The position numbers and the translations under genes are program-made. Positions 8,731-18,867 of a stretch of DNA of 23,147 nt are shown one piece after another (within the stretch, counting starts at the first letter, position 1; each line of letters starts with the position of its first letter). The notes under the pieces are model-generated. The model saw nothing but the letters and a program-made list of their open reading frames with translations, did no database searches and had not been told where the DNA came from. Where the stretch lies: the NCBI RefSeq assembly GCF_000003855.2, contig NW_003101615.1, forward strand, positions 2,536-25,682, written 5' to 3'. The stretch comes from Blastomyces gilchristii SLH14081 (taxonomy: Eukaryota > Ascomycota > Eurotiomycetes > Onygenales > Ajellomycetaceae).

Positions 8731-9716
8731 ACTAATATAAACTAGAATAGAGACATTTCTTCTGATTTATCTGAATTTAATTAAATTCAGTTATACAGAC
8801 TTCTTTCTCAGTTAAATAGAATTGTATTCTTTTAACTCATTTTTAACAAGTAGTATTTCTTTCTCACAGTCAAAAATTTCAACTGAAATATTATAAAGAA
8901 TAAATTTATCTCACTTTTCATCTCTTTCAGATAGAATTATTGTATTTAATAGAGATTCTAATACTGATTTCTAGATATTCTCATTTTCAATAAGAAATTC
9001 CGCACTGAATTCAGACATTGTAGTTAGAATGATAGAGTTTTCAAAGAAAGATGACTCAATTGAAGCTATAACTAATTTTTAAACTTTAATATTATATATT
9101 AACTGAGAAAAGAACTGCTGATTAATTTCATTTCTAAGTTTAAAAATGAGATTTGAGTTCAGCTTGTTCTTCTGTAGAATCTCTCTATATAACACTTTGA
9201 GAATAAGTCTTCTATTTCTGAAGATTTGAATATTTTTCTCTTTTTACATTTTCTTCTCTTCTTTCTTATGAAGAGAAGTATGAGCATTTTTTCTCTAAGT
9301 ACTTTCAGAGTTTTAAGCAGATTTTAAGATAGTGGGTTTAGAAACAGCAGATTCTGCTGCAGTGCTGCTTAAGTATATGTTTTTTTCTGATTTGAGAAAG
9401 AAAAAGATGAAGAGAAGTCAGTGATTATACTAGAAGTTTTCAATGTTTTTTAAACTGTATTTGAAATTTCAAGCTTGAACTTAATCACTTTCTGTAGTTA
9501 TCTAGCCTGAGTATGAAGAATTAATAGAACTTCTTCATTTATCTCAATCAGACACTGTTTTTCAAGAATTTTACTGACTTTTTCAAGCTCTTGTATTTCA
9601 AGAACTTGTTATTTCTCTACTTCTTCTTTCTTTCTTCACTTCAGAATTTCAATCTCAGAAATAGTATCTGAGAAAGCATTTTTTTTCACATCAACTGTGT
9701 GTATTTTTGAACTCAT
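8731..9716 (-). pseudogene. LINE ORF1, N-terminal two thirds, copy B
   Basis: The start codon ATG is intact at 9716-9714, unlike copies A and C, where it is ATA. The first residues read MSSKIHTVDVKK, followed by Lys/Glu-rich probable coiled coil. The frame then accumulates Trp- and Gln-type stops. It ends at 8731, upstream of the zinc-knuckle region, because the plus-strand LINE interrupts it there. The missing C-terminal part would be expected beyond the left edge of the window if the 1-8730 block is a single insertion into this copy. Confidence 0.78.
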
Positions 9717-10350
9717 TTTTCTCACTCAATGAAAAGTTGATCAGACTGTTTCAATTGAGAGATTTATTAGTCTATTTTCAATTGAAAAGTTAGTCAGATC
9801 ATTTCAAAAGAAGAAAGACTCTTATGTATAAAATATCTGATTTTTTTCACACTAGTTCAGTAACTAGGTTAGATTTTTGAAGAGAATCTAATAAACTAAA
9901 ATTGATTTTTAAGATAAATTAATAAAATCTTTACAATATCTTTCTTGAGATACAGTGAGAAAAAGTATAATATCAAATAATAATAAATCAGATAATATGA
10001 CAGTTTTTAAGAGAAAAACTAATAAAAAATAAGTCAATTTTTTACAGAGAAATTGGTTAAAACTATTTAATTTTATTCTAAATTATTCAATTCTTCTTTC
10101 ACCACAAGTGTGCAACTTAAATCAGTTAATAAAAAGTGTAAAAAAGAATTAAGTATTAATAAAAGCTCTTCAGTCACTGAAAAAGTAATTCTTACTTAAA
10201 AGAATGTGAAATTATGACAGAAAATAACTCTGTTTTTATAGAGAATATAAGCCTGTTTCTATATAATAATATAAATATTACTAGCAGAATGTAGAGGAAC
10301 TGATTATTTATATTCTAAGATAGAAGACTTTATCAATGATTATATCAATA
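8731..10350 (-). mobile_element. LINE copy B, segment 1 (ORF1 and proximal 5' UTR)
   Basis: This is collinear with copy A from about 470 to 2338 and is the most heavily mutated of the three 5' ends. It is cut on its left by the plus-strand LINE tail and on its right by the Ty3/gypsy element, and resumes at 19512. Relative to copies A and C it lacks about 187 bp (copy A 2039-2225), with the junction near 10238. Confidence 0.85.
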
Positions 10351-10515
10351 TGTGATTCAGAAGAACGTATGACTGCCGGATAATAACGCGGCCGCTTCCG
10401 AACACACTTACGAATGTAAAGGGGCCTAGCGGCCACTAATTAATTTAGATAACATATATAAGAAGCCGGCATACGCCTGTAATTATACACTGGCTCAAGG
10501 AACCTTTGAATCACA
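10351..10515 (+). repeat. 5' LTR (165 bp)
   Basis: It runs from TGTGATTCAG to GAATCACA and is closely similar to 19346-19511. It keeps a GC-rich GGCCTAGCGGCC block and a TATA-like ATATATAAGAAG at 10454-10465, a likely promoter with transcription starting shortly downstream. Its G+C-rich words survive better than those in the element interior, as expected if short direct repeats are poor RIP targets. Confidence 0.92.
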
Positions 10516-10687
10516 TCTGATAGCATGTCTAAAAACTGGTGAGAAGCACAGGCTTCTTCAAGACATGATAATTTCATCTACAAAGTGATTTGTAGTTATC
10601 ATATCAGTGTGATTCTAAAACATCTCAAAAGATAGTGTATAAAGAAGCAGTGAGTGAAAGAGCATCTGATTAATACTGCTCTGCTTG
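10516..10687 (+). promoter_or_regulatory. Retrotransposon leader with candidate primer-binding site and stem-loop
   Basis: TGATAGC starts two bases after the LTR. If one G-to-A change is allowed it reads TGGTAGC, the start of an initiator-Met tRNA primer site, but the match is short and uncertain. A long hairpin at 10566-10601 has an outer TGATAA/TTATCA and an inner CTACAAA/TTTGTAG stem with a one-sided bulge, a plausible packaging or dimerisation structure. GGCTTCTT at 10551-10558 is complementary to AAGAAGCC at 10460-10467 in the LTR near the expected RNA start. Confidence 0.45.
10675..10687. repeat. 13-bp target-site duplication of SINE 1 (right copy 11060-11072)
   Basis: ACTGCTCTGCTTG is perfectly repeated at 10675-10687 and 11060-11072, bracketing the SINE body and its (AAT)n tail. 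This fixes both ends of the element to the base. Confidence 0.95.
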
Positions 10688-11059
10688 GCCCCGGTGGCCG
10701 AATGGTTAATGCGGCCACCTGGTAGCGCCTTGGCGTGGGAAACCAAGGCGCGTGGGTTCGAAACCCACAGGGGATACATTAAATCCGGAACTCAAGCACC
10801 TCAGGTTCCTAATAAATACAGAGGTGTACAAATCGCTTCAATGAATCGCTCTATGTTCCTGGGCTGGGAAGTTATTATCGCATGTATCTAATTGTCACTC
10901 CTTTGTATTTTCTTATTTTCTTGTTATCTTGGCGTGGTCTCAACACCTGTATTTCCTCCTGTATAACCAACACTTGACCTGTATTTAACATCACGCAAGG
11001 ACTCATCATAAGCTCCGCTTGCATATGAGTATAATGGAAGAATAATAATAATAATAATA
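10688..11059 (+). mobile_element. tRNA-derived SINE, copy 1 (372 bp, well preserved)
   Basis: The head is tRNA-like with a long variable arm (class II, Ser/Leu-like). The A-box TGGCCGAATGG is at 10695-10705 and the B-box GGTTCGAAACC at 10755-10765 inside a GTGGG/CCCAC T arm. A 9-bp hairpin, GCGCCTTGG/CCAAGGCGC, is at 10725-10751. The acceptor arms pair poorly, so this is not a functional tRNA. A unique body follows, and the 3' end (GCATATGAG, TATAATGGAAG, then AAT repeats) resembles the LINE 3' end. It is perfectly flanked by a 13-bp duplication. A second, decayed copy lies at about 20546-20905. It would be transcribed by Pol III and mobilised by the LINE machinery. Its G+C content stands out from the surrounding retrotransposon. 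Confidence 0.93.
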
Positions 11060-11072
11060 ACTGCTCTGCTTG

Positions 11073-11331
11073 TTGAAGAAAAACTTCACACTCAGGCAAA
11101 TGCTATATATGCAAACAGATGAGATATGAGAAAGAGAATGCAAGTGATAAATCAGATTCAAAGAAAACTGCTCTCTATTCAGAAGAATAAAAGAGAGATG
11201 ATTATCACTGAAGTTGTACAATGATTATAGGAAACAGAAATCAGAAATTATATAATAATATAATCATATAATGATATAATGATATAATGATATAATAATA
11301 GACATTGTACAATCAATGAGAAATCACTGAA
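11073..11331 (+). other. Leader sequence before gag with AT microsatellite
   Basis: This is non-coding leader of the LTR element. Positions 11252-11299 hold six imperfect 8-bp units of ATAATGAT. The word TTGTACAAT occurs on both sides of the array (near 11214 and 11305). I see nothing else here. Confidence 0.6.
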
Positions 11332-12585
11332 ATGAACATCTCTTCTAGTCAATACGAACACTCTTCTCTGCTATCTGAACTGGAAGATATGCAGAACCTC
11401 TCAGAGAGTTTACTTAAAGTAGTAAGAAAAACAGCTGAGACTGCTGAATCAGAATCAAAGCTTCATACATATACAAGAATTCTAAACAAGATTAAGGCCT
11501 TGTATACACAGTGACAGACTGAGATGAAAGCTAAGTAACAATTGATATTCATCACTGATCAAGCATTCACTATGAAGAGCTTTACTGACACAATTATTAT
11601 CATCAATAAGAATAGGGAAAATCAGGTCATAAATCTGTAGTGAGAGATCAAATGTTTACACAGACAGACAATCATACTGAATCTGAAGATTTCACTATAA
11701 TTATTCATGATCTTATCAGAAGTGTACACATTATCTGAGATTACTATGCAGAATAAGAATCTGAGTATGAAATATATCAAGCTAGAAGATCTGCTAAAGT
11801 CACTAAGCTTTAATAGCAACTGAAAAAATGATGCTGCAATCAGCTGACTAAGTCAGATGTGATTATATTATCAGATTGAATGTGAACTCACAGATAGATA
11901 GTTAACAGAATTTTAACAAGTCTTAAGATCTGTCATATTTCTATATGAAAAAGTGAAGTCATTATAAATAACTGATAAAAAGATGAATCTCACAGACTTA
12001 GAGTAATATTCATTCTTATAAACATGAAATGAGTTTTTCAAATGAATCTTGCACAACTTTGAGAAAGTGAATGTATAAGATAAGTGTTATAAATACTTCA
12101 CTGAGTGTAGATAAATGAGTAATCTTATATTATACTTCACACACTTCAGCTTACACTATTTTGCATTGAATAAAGAGCTTTCAATATCTTTCTATTTACA
12201 GATCTTCATTCATAATCTTATATCTGAGTTGAGAGTGAAATGAAAATACTTAATCATATAATCAGACACAGTGAAAGAAGTATATAATATTCTCATTATA
12301 TAGAAATAAGTGAGTCAATTATAATAGAAAATACTGTAATTGAGTATATCTCAGTGAAGAACAGATAATCAGACTTCTATGATACAAGTCACACACTCAG
12401 ATACAATAAATCTAGATTTGAATACTATTGCTAAAGCACTGAATTCTCTGAAAAAGAAATTCTCTGAGTGAAAATCTTGATATTATAAGCATCAAGCTTA
12501 CTTCAACTGCAGATATTAAAATCATGATGCAAAAGATTGCACACAGCATGCACAGTTAAGAGAAATAAGAGAGTTAAAAAACTAG
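11332..12585 (+). pseudogene. gag (capsid/nucleocapsid) of Ty3/gypsy element, RIP-degraded
   Basis: Gag would form the virus-like particle and bind element RNA. One frame runs without indel from ATG 11332 (MNISSSQYEHSSLLSE) through about 415 codons, broken only by some 25 point stops of Trp/Gln type. The first 60 codons are intact and Ser/Glu-rich, followed by probable coiled coil. The aromatic- and Leu-rich middle (about 12000-12260) fits the retrotransposon gag capsid domain. A single CCHC zinc knuckle sits at 12499-12540, with the spacing C-x2-C-x4-H-x4-C. Its first Cys is now Tyr (TAC at 12499-12501), the result of one G-to-A change. The frame ends in TAG at 12583-12585, immediately after a slippery heptamer that leads into pol. 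Confidence 0.85.
12576..12582 (+). promoter_or_regulatory. Programmed -1 ribosomal frameshift site between gag and pol
   Basis: A AAA AAC at 12576-12582 is in the exact phase (gag codons TTA AAA AAC, then TAG) required of an X XXY YYZ slippery heptamer. It is one of the most efficient known sequences and is the one used by several retroviruses. Slipping back one base gives AAA AAA CTA GCA, and this frame runs without indel into the protease and the rest of pol. An imperfect stem-loop (AGAATCAG with CTGATATTCT, 12587-12616) starts a few bases downstream. The TAG might itself be a mutated CAG. Confidence 0.75.
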
Positions 12586-15500
12586 CAGAATCAGAGAGCT
12601 CAGAGACACTTACTGATATTCTATGAAAAGTCTTCAAAGTGAAAGAGATGTCTGTGTTAGATAATTCTCTGAATTCTGCAAATATCAAGAGAAAGCAGGC
12701 TCTTGAATAAGATATAAGTGAGGATGAAGAAGCAGACACTTATCTCAATGTCTTAAGACTTGAAATATTAATGTATAGAGAGCACTTAAATAAGAATTAA
12801 GAGATGACTGCAAAAGTATTAACAGATACAGAAGCTTCTATACAATATATTAGTAATTATATAATTCAAAGACTAAAAGAGATTCATTAAGTGAAGAATC
12901 TCTGATATATAAGATTGTCTGATAACTGATATTTAGTATCACTCACAAGAGTAAGAGTTCTCTTACACTTCAGAGAATAATCTTGCTATATTTAAGTGTG
13001 AGAGCTGCAGAACATGAAATACAATCTTATTCTCAGACTCAATTGATTTCAAAGATTCAATTCACAGATATAATAATGTACATGTCATATGTAGTTAACT
13101 GACAGAAAGAAAACAGTTCATATGATTCTATCAACTGATATGAGAAGAACATTTCACATCTCTAATATAGAAGAGTTAAATCTGCTTATACATTAATAAG
13201 TAAAGAGAATAATTCACAAGATCTCATCTAAAAGCATTCTGTATATTATATGAGACCTGAAAGTGGAGAAAATCAAGATAAAGAATATATAAGACAATAA
13301 GTGTATGAAGAAACTTCTGAATAAGTATGAAAAGATCTTCTGAACAGATCTTTTATCAGAATTACTGCAGAAATGAGAATTCATAAATAAGATTAACACA
13401 GAGAATGTGAAACCAGTCAATTAAAATATATACTCTCTATCACAGACACATCTTAAAGAACAGAAGTGTCAGATCACAGATCTTCTAAAACATAATCTTA
13501 TATAACTCTCATCAAGCACATGAGGTTTCTCAGTTCTATTTATAAAAAAGACAGATGAAGAGTGATGAATGTATATCAATTATTAAGCACTTAACAAGCT
13601 TATAATCAAAAACAGACACTTATTATCACAGATTCAATAACAGTTGAATACAGTCAAAAACATCTGATATCTATCAAAGATTAATCTTCTTTCAGAATAT
13701 TGACAGATCTGTATAGATAAACTATCAGTATTACAAATCACATTTAATATGTAATAAGAGAAGTTTGAATTCCTGATAATATTATTCAGTCTGATAAATG
13801 CACTTATTATCTTTCAAATGATGATGAATATGATTCTTCATAAACAGAATAAAATCTCATATCTTGTATATCTGAATAATATTCTAGTCTTCTCAAACTT
13901 ATACAATGAATATTTGAAGTATCTTGATGAAATACTTATAACTCTGACAGAGTATAAGCTCTACATTAAATCAACAAACTGTGTGTTTGAAATGAAAGAG
14001 TTGAAGTTCATAGAATATGTAGTGAGTGATAACTATATATATCTCATCTCAGAGAAATTGAATGTTATAGTGAATTAATCATGACTGAGAAATATATATC
14101 ATGTATAACAGTTTCTTGAGTTAGTTTTATATTACTGCAGATTTATCAAGGATTTCATATAAATATCTGTATCACTCTCAGATCTCTTAAGCAAAATAGA
14201 TACAAATCTGCAAAAGAAGAAGTTTTATTCAATTATCTGAAATGCTGTGTATGAAGAGGTCTTTCTCACACTGAGAGAATATATAATAATATTCTTAGTG
14301 CTTATTCAATCAGACTGTAATAAACCTTTCTACATTGAGATGAACATATTCAAATGAGCTATAAGAGATACTCTTCTGCAGATGAGTAAGAATGACAAGC
14401 TGCATCTGATGATGTATAATGATAGAAAACTATTAGACATCAAGCTCAATTATTCAGTGTATGAAAAGAAATTGCTAGTAATCAAGCATGCACTGACATT
14501 GTAAGATAGATATATTGACAATGAGTATATAACAATAATGATCACAGATTATAAAAGCCTTATCTATCTATAATTGATGATAAAATCTTTTAAATGCTTA
14601 GCATGTTGAATCTCAGAGTTTTAAGTGTATAATCTTCATATCAAGTACTGAAAGAAATCAGATACTGTGATATCTGATACAATCAGTCACAGACCTGATT
14701 TCATGAGTGAGAATTCTGTGAATGAAATATAAGAGAAGTTCATATTAAACACACTGAGAGAATGCAAGAAATCAGAATAAGTGAATATAATAATCTCTTG
14801 CTTAAAGAATGATAAGATGTCAGATAATAAGCATCTTATGAAAGTGATAGAAGAGATACTTTCAAACTTCATACTGAGAAAATTGAAAAATGATGTTATA
14901 CTTTATCATGATCTAGAATATGTAGAAGCTCTCTATCTGAAACATTCATTTAGATGTGACTTAATAACTCATATATACAAGGAATTCAGTCACTTAGAAA
15001 GCTCTGAACTCATGAGTGTACTTAAATCAAGAGTATACTGATCAAGCATGACTGAGAATATTCAGACATACACTCATGAGTGTCTGAATTATCAGGTCAT
15101 GAAAGAATCTAAGAAAGGATTAGAATGTGAGAAAGTATAATATCAGATGAAATATATAATACAACTGTTTAAATGATAAGAAATGAATCTCATAGACATA
15201 TTATCATGAATGTCAAATGAAAATCATTGAATAATTACTGCTATTGACTATGCTACTGACTGGCTAGTTGTGAAAGCAGTTTCAGAGATAATAGAGAAGA
15301 TAATAATGAAGTTTCTATATAATGAGATCTATATCAACTATGAAATATCATGTAAGATTCTAACTGATAATGATATGAATCTCATAGAAGAAGCAGTGAG
15401 ACATTTCATGAGCCAGTTACAGATAAGACATTGTAGAACAATATTATATCACTCACAGATAAACAGAAAGATGAAACACTTAAATGAAATCCTGAATAAT

Positions 15501-16673
15501 ATGCTGATCAAATATCTAGTGAACAAGCCTATGAGATTATGAGATGAATATCTCAGTCAGGCACTATTAGTCACACAAATTCAGCAGTGTACAGTCTTCA
15601 AGTGTTCATTATTCTATCTGTTGTATGAATTGCATCTGTGCATTTCAGAGAATGCTTTGAAAAAGGTGAGAAAGAAAACAACAGTTGCAGATGTAACAGT
15701 CACAGACACAGTAGTCATAAACATAGAATCAAGATTGAAAGAGATCAGTCACATACATGTAAAAGCTAATGAGTTACTTCTGAACTGAGCAATTCAATTG
15801 AAAAGAATACAAGACTTACTAGTTAAGAAATTGAGTCTCAAGATGAGAATGCAAGTTCTCATACATAATAAGAGTTCTGAGAAGTTCCAATCTAGATGAT
15901 TCGAGTCATATAAAATACTTAAATCATATTCTCTGAGAATATACATATTGAAAGAATCAGAGAGATGAATCTTATATAACTTAATAAATAATTCACATTT
16001 TATAAAGACAAAGATGTAAGACTCAAGCAGATTAAAATTATTCATAGCACTATTATCAGTATTGAAAAAGAAGAGACTTACAATTGAAAAGTCTTACAAA
16101 GTAAGAGAAATCATAGACACTTATAAATCAGATAATCTTACTTATTTCAATCTTTTCATAATTATAAGAAAAGAATAGAAAGTAATGAAGAAATCAGATG
16201 AACATCACACTTTAATAAGTAATAAGACTGTAGTCACTTATATGATAATATACTGCAAACAGCAGATGCAATGCAGTAAAGAATGATATCAGAGCAGCAG
16301 ACTTACACATAAATCAGATTACAGAAGAAAAAGAAATTCAGAGTTGAATTCAACTGTTTACATCAGTTCAATTACAGAGATAACAGAGAATAAAGTATCT
16401 GAAACATTTGCAGATATATGAGATCAAGTCATCTCAATCTCTGAGAATGCTCAGAGATCAAATAAGGTTAGTTTTAATGAATTATTCACTGTAGTAGTCT
16501 GAGTGAGTGAAGAGAGACAGTATAATGTGTGAGACAGAATCATAAGAGATGAAAGCTGCTGAATCTAGTCACTGAACACTGTATTATATAGAGATCATGT
16601 AAGAGTAGTGACTAGCAGATAAAGAAAAAGCATAAGAAAAGAGAAGAGATAATGAATTGATTATTAACTGTAA
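12582..16673 (+). pseudogene. pol (protease, RT, RNase H, integrase) of Ty3/gypsy element, RIP-degraded
   Basis: A single frame in the -1 phase relative to gag spans about 1,360 codons. I found no indel, only point stops. Protease: VLTDTEAS at about 12816-12839, where active DTGA has become DTEA. RT (about 13500-14080): the catalytic LDL motif reads INL at 13680-13688, and the YxDD box reads YLNN at 13869-13880, followed by ILVFS. RNase H (about 14305-14510): QSDCNKPFYIE and a later NYSVYEKKLLVIKHAL. Integrase: His pair then ECLNY at 15078-15092 with the second zinc Cys changed to Tyr; IDYATDW near 15245; ILTDND near 15358; and QINRKMKHLNEIL near 15460, where the third catalytic acid is Lys. 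A GPY/F-like module follows (about 15885-15990). A later YKVREIIDT stretch (about 16096) recalls the start of a chromodomain, but its aromatic motif is not evident. Confidence 0.88.
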
Positions 16674-17832
16674 GAGTCAGCTACAAAAGATAAATGTTAT
16701 CATACATATCTTATTCATTTTCATATATCACACATTTAATCTATTTTCAATATCATATCATCTGAAAAACATCAAAAATAAAGAAAATCTCAAAACTCAA
16801 GATCTGTAAGAGATTCAAGAGCTGCAAGCTGCTCTTATAATAATATCATGCATATCTCTGATTTCTCTATCACTCTATGTATAACATTAATGTCATTTAT
16901 CACAAGATTGGCTGAAATGCTAATATAGAAATGCATACATATGTGTGTAGAAAAATTGAAGAAGAGTATAAAACTTGCAGAATCAGAAGCTAAGACAGAG
17001 AGAGTGAAGATGAAAGAAATGAAAGAAGAAGAAAATACAGAATCAGATGAATAACAGTGAGAGTCACTCAGAGCTGAACACTTATAACTTAGTGTATGCA
17101 CAATCTTCTCTGCAGAGAAGAGAGAGAAAATAATAAGAGAAGCTTGAAAGTAAAAGAAGATAGTCTCAGCAGTGTGATCATCTTCAATTAGAATAATCTA
17201 TGACATCAGAGCAACTAAGAATCATTATTAGTGTATAAAAATCATAAAATCAGAGATAAGAACAGTTACTGAATGAACATCTACTGGTCTTAGAGTTGTA
17301 TATATAATTACAACACATACAAGGCTTCTCAGAAAGAGAGAGAGAGATATGAGAGAATGCAGAATGCAGAATACAGTGTGTGAACAGCTCATTTTCATAA
17401 TAATATCTCAGACAAGATGTACAAGTCTCATACTTATAAATATAAAAGAGTATAATATCTGTGTTTCTATTTCTGAAAATATGAATATTCTTCACCTGCA
17501 TTATAAAGTCAGATGATAGATGTCAGAGAATAGACTGATACAGATCTATTATCTTAAAGAAATTTATCAGAGCAGATGTACTCATAATATTGAATTTAAC
17601 AGTTATGAAAAGTTTCTTAGTGTCTGTGAATATCATGACTTCATATATAATAAAACTCATAATGATTTTCTCTAAGAACAGAAAAATCAGTGTCAGAAAG
17701 AAAAGATGAAAAAAGAAAAGACTTACAATCTTAATACTATTAAAGAGAAGAGTGATTCTCTGATATAAATGAACAATTATCTTATTATAAATATTTAAAA
17801 TTAATGTAATAATTAATGTCTGTGACTGAGCT
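16674..17832 (-). other. Post-pol region with Cys-rich antisense frames and a candidate intron
   Basis: On the minus strand a frame from ATG at 17585 has only one stop (TGA) down to 17252. It contains CTSC, THC, KPCMCC and SRC clusters that resemble a fungal zinc-binding domain. A GTAAC donor at 17269 and a CAG acceptor preceded by a pyrimidine tract at 17110 would remove a 160-nt intron. That joins it in phase to a second open frame (17109 to 16835, ending MILL and a stop). On the plus strand the same stretch (16850-17768) can be read as a degraded Glu/Lys-rich frame with about 13 stops. I do not recognise a family, and the coding strand is not settled. The remainder (17586-17832) is AT-rich with stops in all frames I checked. 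Confidence 0.35.
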
Positions 17833-18353
17833 TTAAATAGTTATGTTGTACACAGTCTTCATGTAATAAATTGTTCTAGAGATTGATAAGCAGAGTGAGA
17901 GTGTACACACTGAGAAACAGGGTTCATCAAGTCTACATAATATCTCCTTGAAATGAGAAGAGCTGATAATGAAAGCAGAAGCAGCAGTAGAGACAGAGAG
18001 AGCAGAAGTAGCAGAAGTGAGAGTCACAGGAACAGAGGTAGCAGAAGTGAGAGAACTGGAAAAAGAAGCAAGAGTAGAAGATTGAGAAGAAGTGACAGAG
18101 GGAGAAACAGCAGTAGAAGAGATAGAGAGAGATGTAAGAGATCTGATCACACATGATACAGACAATTTCTTTATTATCATGTTCTTCAAGTTCTCAATCA
18201 ATGATTCAACATTGAGATATTTACTGTTATGAGCAGACACAGATCTGTCAATATGTGAAGATTCTATGTAAATAAAAACAAATATATCAGCATCTATGTC
18301 TACATTAAATCATGCTACAGAATATGATCAGAAGCCTGATGAGAAGAAAAATG

Positions 18354-18361
18354 ATTGAGAG
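18354..18361. repeat. 8-bp target-site duplication of MITE copy 2 (right copy 18868-18875)
   Basis: ATTGAGAG is perfectly repeated at 18354-18361 and 18868-18875. It is a different sequence from the duplication at copy 1, so the two copies are independent transpositions and not one segmental duplication. Confidence 0.95.
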
Positions 18362-18867
18362 TAGACTGACCGTGTGACCGTGTCTGGGACCAGGACCAGA
18401 TTTTTTGATAGTCTCATTACCAATTCGACTGATCCCATTACACAGTTTTAACATTAGATAGTAGTCCCATACTGTCTCAGTGAGACTTACTGTCTACTCT
18501 TGTCACATTTTCCAAATGAGACCATGATTTCCACTTCTCAATTTAAATTATTTTTATTACTTTAAATGACTTTAAATCTCATTTGAGTGTTATCAAATGG
18601 TGTTACTTTTTAAAAAATTAAAAATAGTCTAAAAAAAACCTTAAAATGTCTAAAAATAGTAACTTTATGCCAAGAATGGGACTAAATGAGACCAAATGGA
18701 ACCACTTTCTCATTTTTTTCAAGTCATGGTTCCATTTTAAGATCTGATATATAGTCACTTTACATGTTTTTTTGATAGCCAGTCCCAGCGGGATTCACGC
18801 CAAGAAATGTATGGGACCAGATCAAATGGGATCAAACGTGAAATTCATGGTCCCGGCGGCCAGTCTA
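18362..18867 (+). mobile_element. hAT-type MITE, copy 2 (506 bp)
   Basis: It has the same family ends as copy 1: TAGACTGACCG at the left and CGGCCAGTCTA at the right, with a perfect 8-bp target duplication. There is no coding capacity. It keeps more CC/GG words than copy 1 (for example GGTCCCGGCGGCC at the right end), so it is the less mutated copy. Subterminal GGACC/GGTCC words recur near both ends. It lies in the 3' non-pol region of the LTR element and splits the antisense frame there. Confidence 0.93.

Noticed and set aside
10351..10515. Solo LTR or MITE
   Set aside because: A matching copy at 19346-19511 in the same orientation, with gag-pol between, shows that it is the 5' LTR of a complete element.
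10688..10780. Functional tRNA-Ser/Leu gene
   Set aside because: A and B boxes are good, but the acceptor arms pair poorly, no clean anticodon arm can be placed, and the sequence is bounded by a 13-bp target duplication with a 3' body and tail, so it is a SINE head.
10685..10891. Plus-strand ORF starting MAPVAEWL over the SINE head
   Set aside because: It lies across the tRNA-like head and body of the SINE, a non-coding element; the ORF is accidental.
11252..11299. CRISPR-like or origin-like short repeat array
   Set aside because: It is a simple AT-rich 8-bp microsatellite without spacers.
17953..18156. Arg/Ser-rich (SR-like) plus-strand ORF
   Set aside because: It is a purine-rich low-complexity stretch that stays open in several frames. 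The minus-strand frame over the same bases extends much further.
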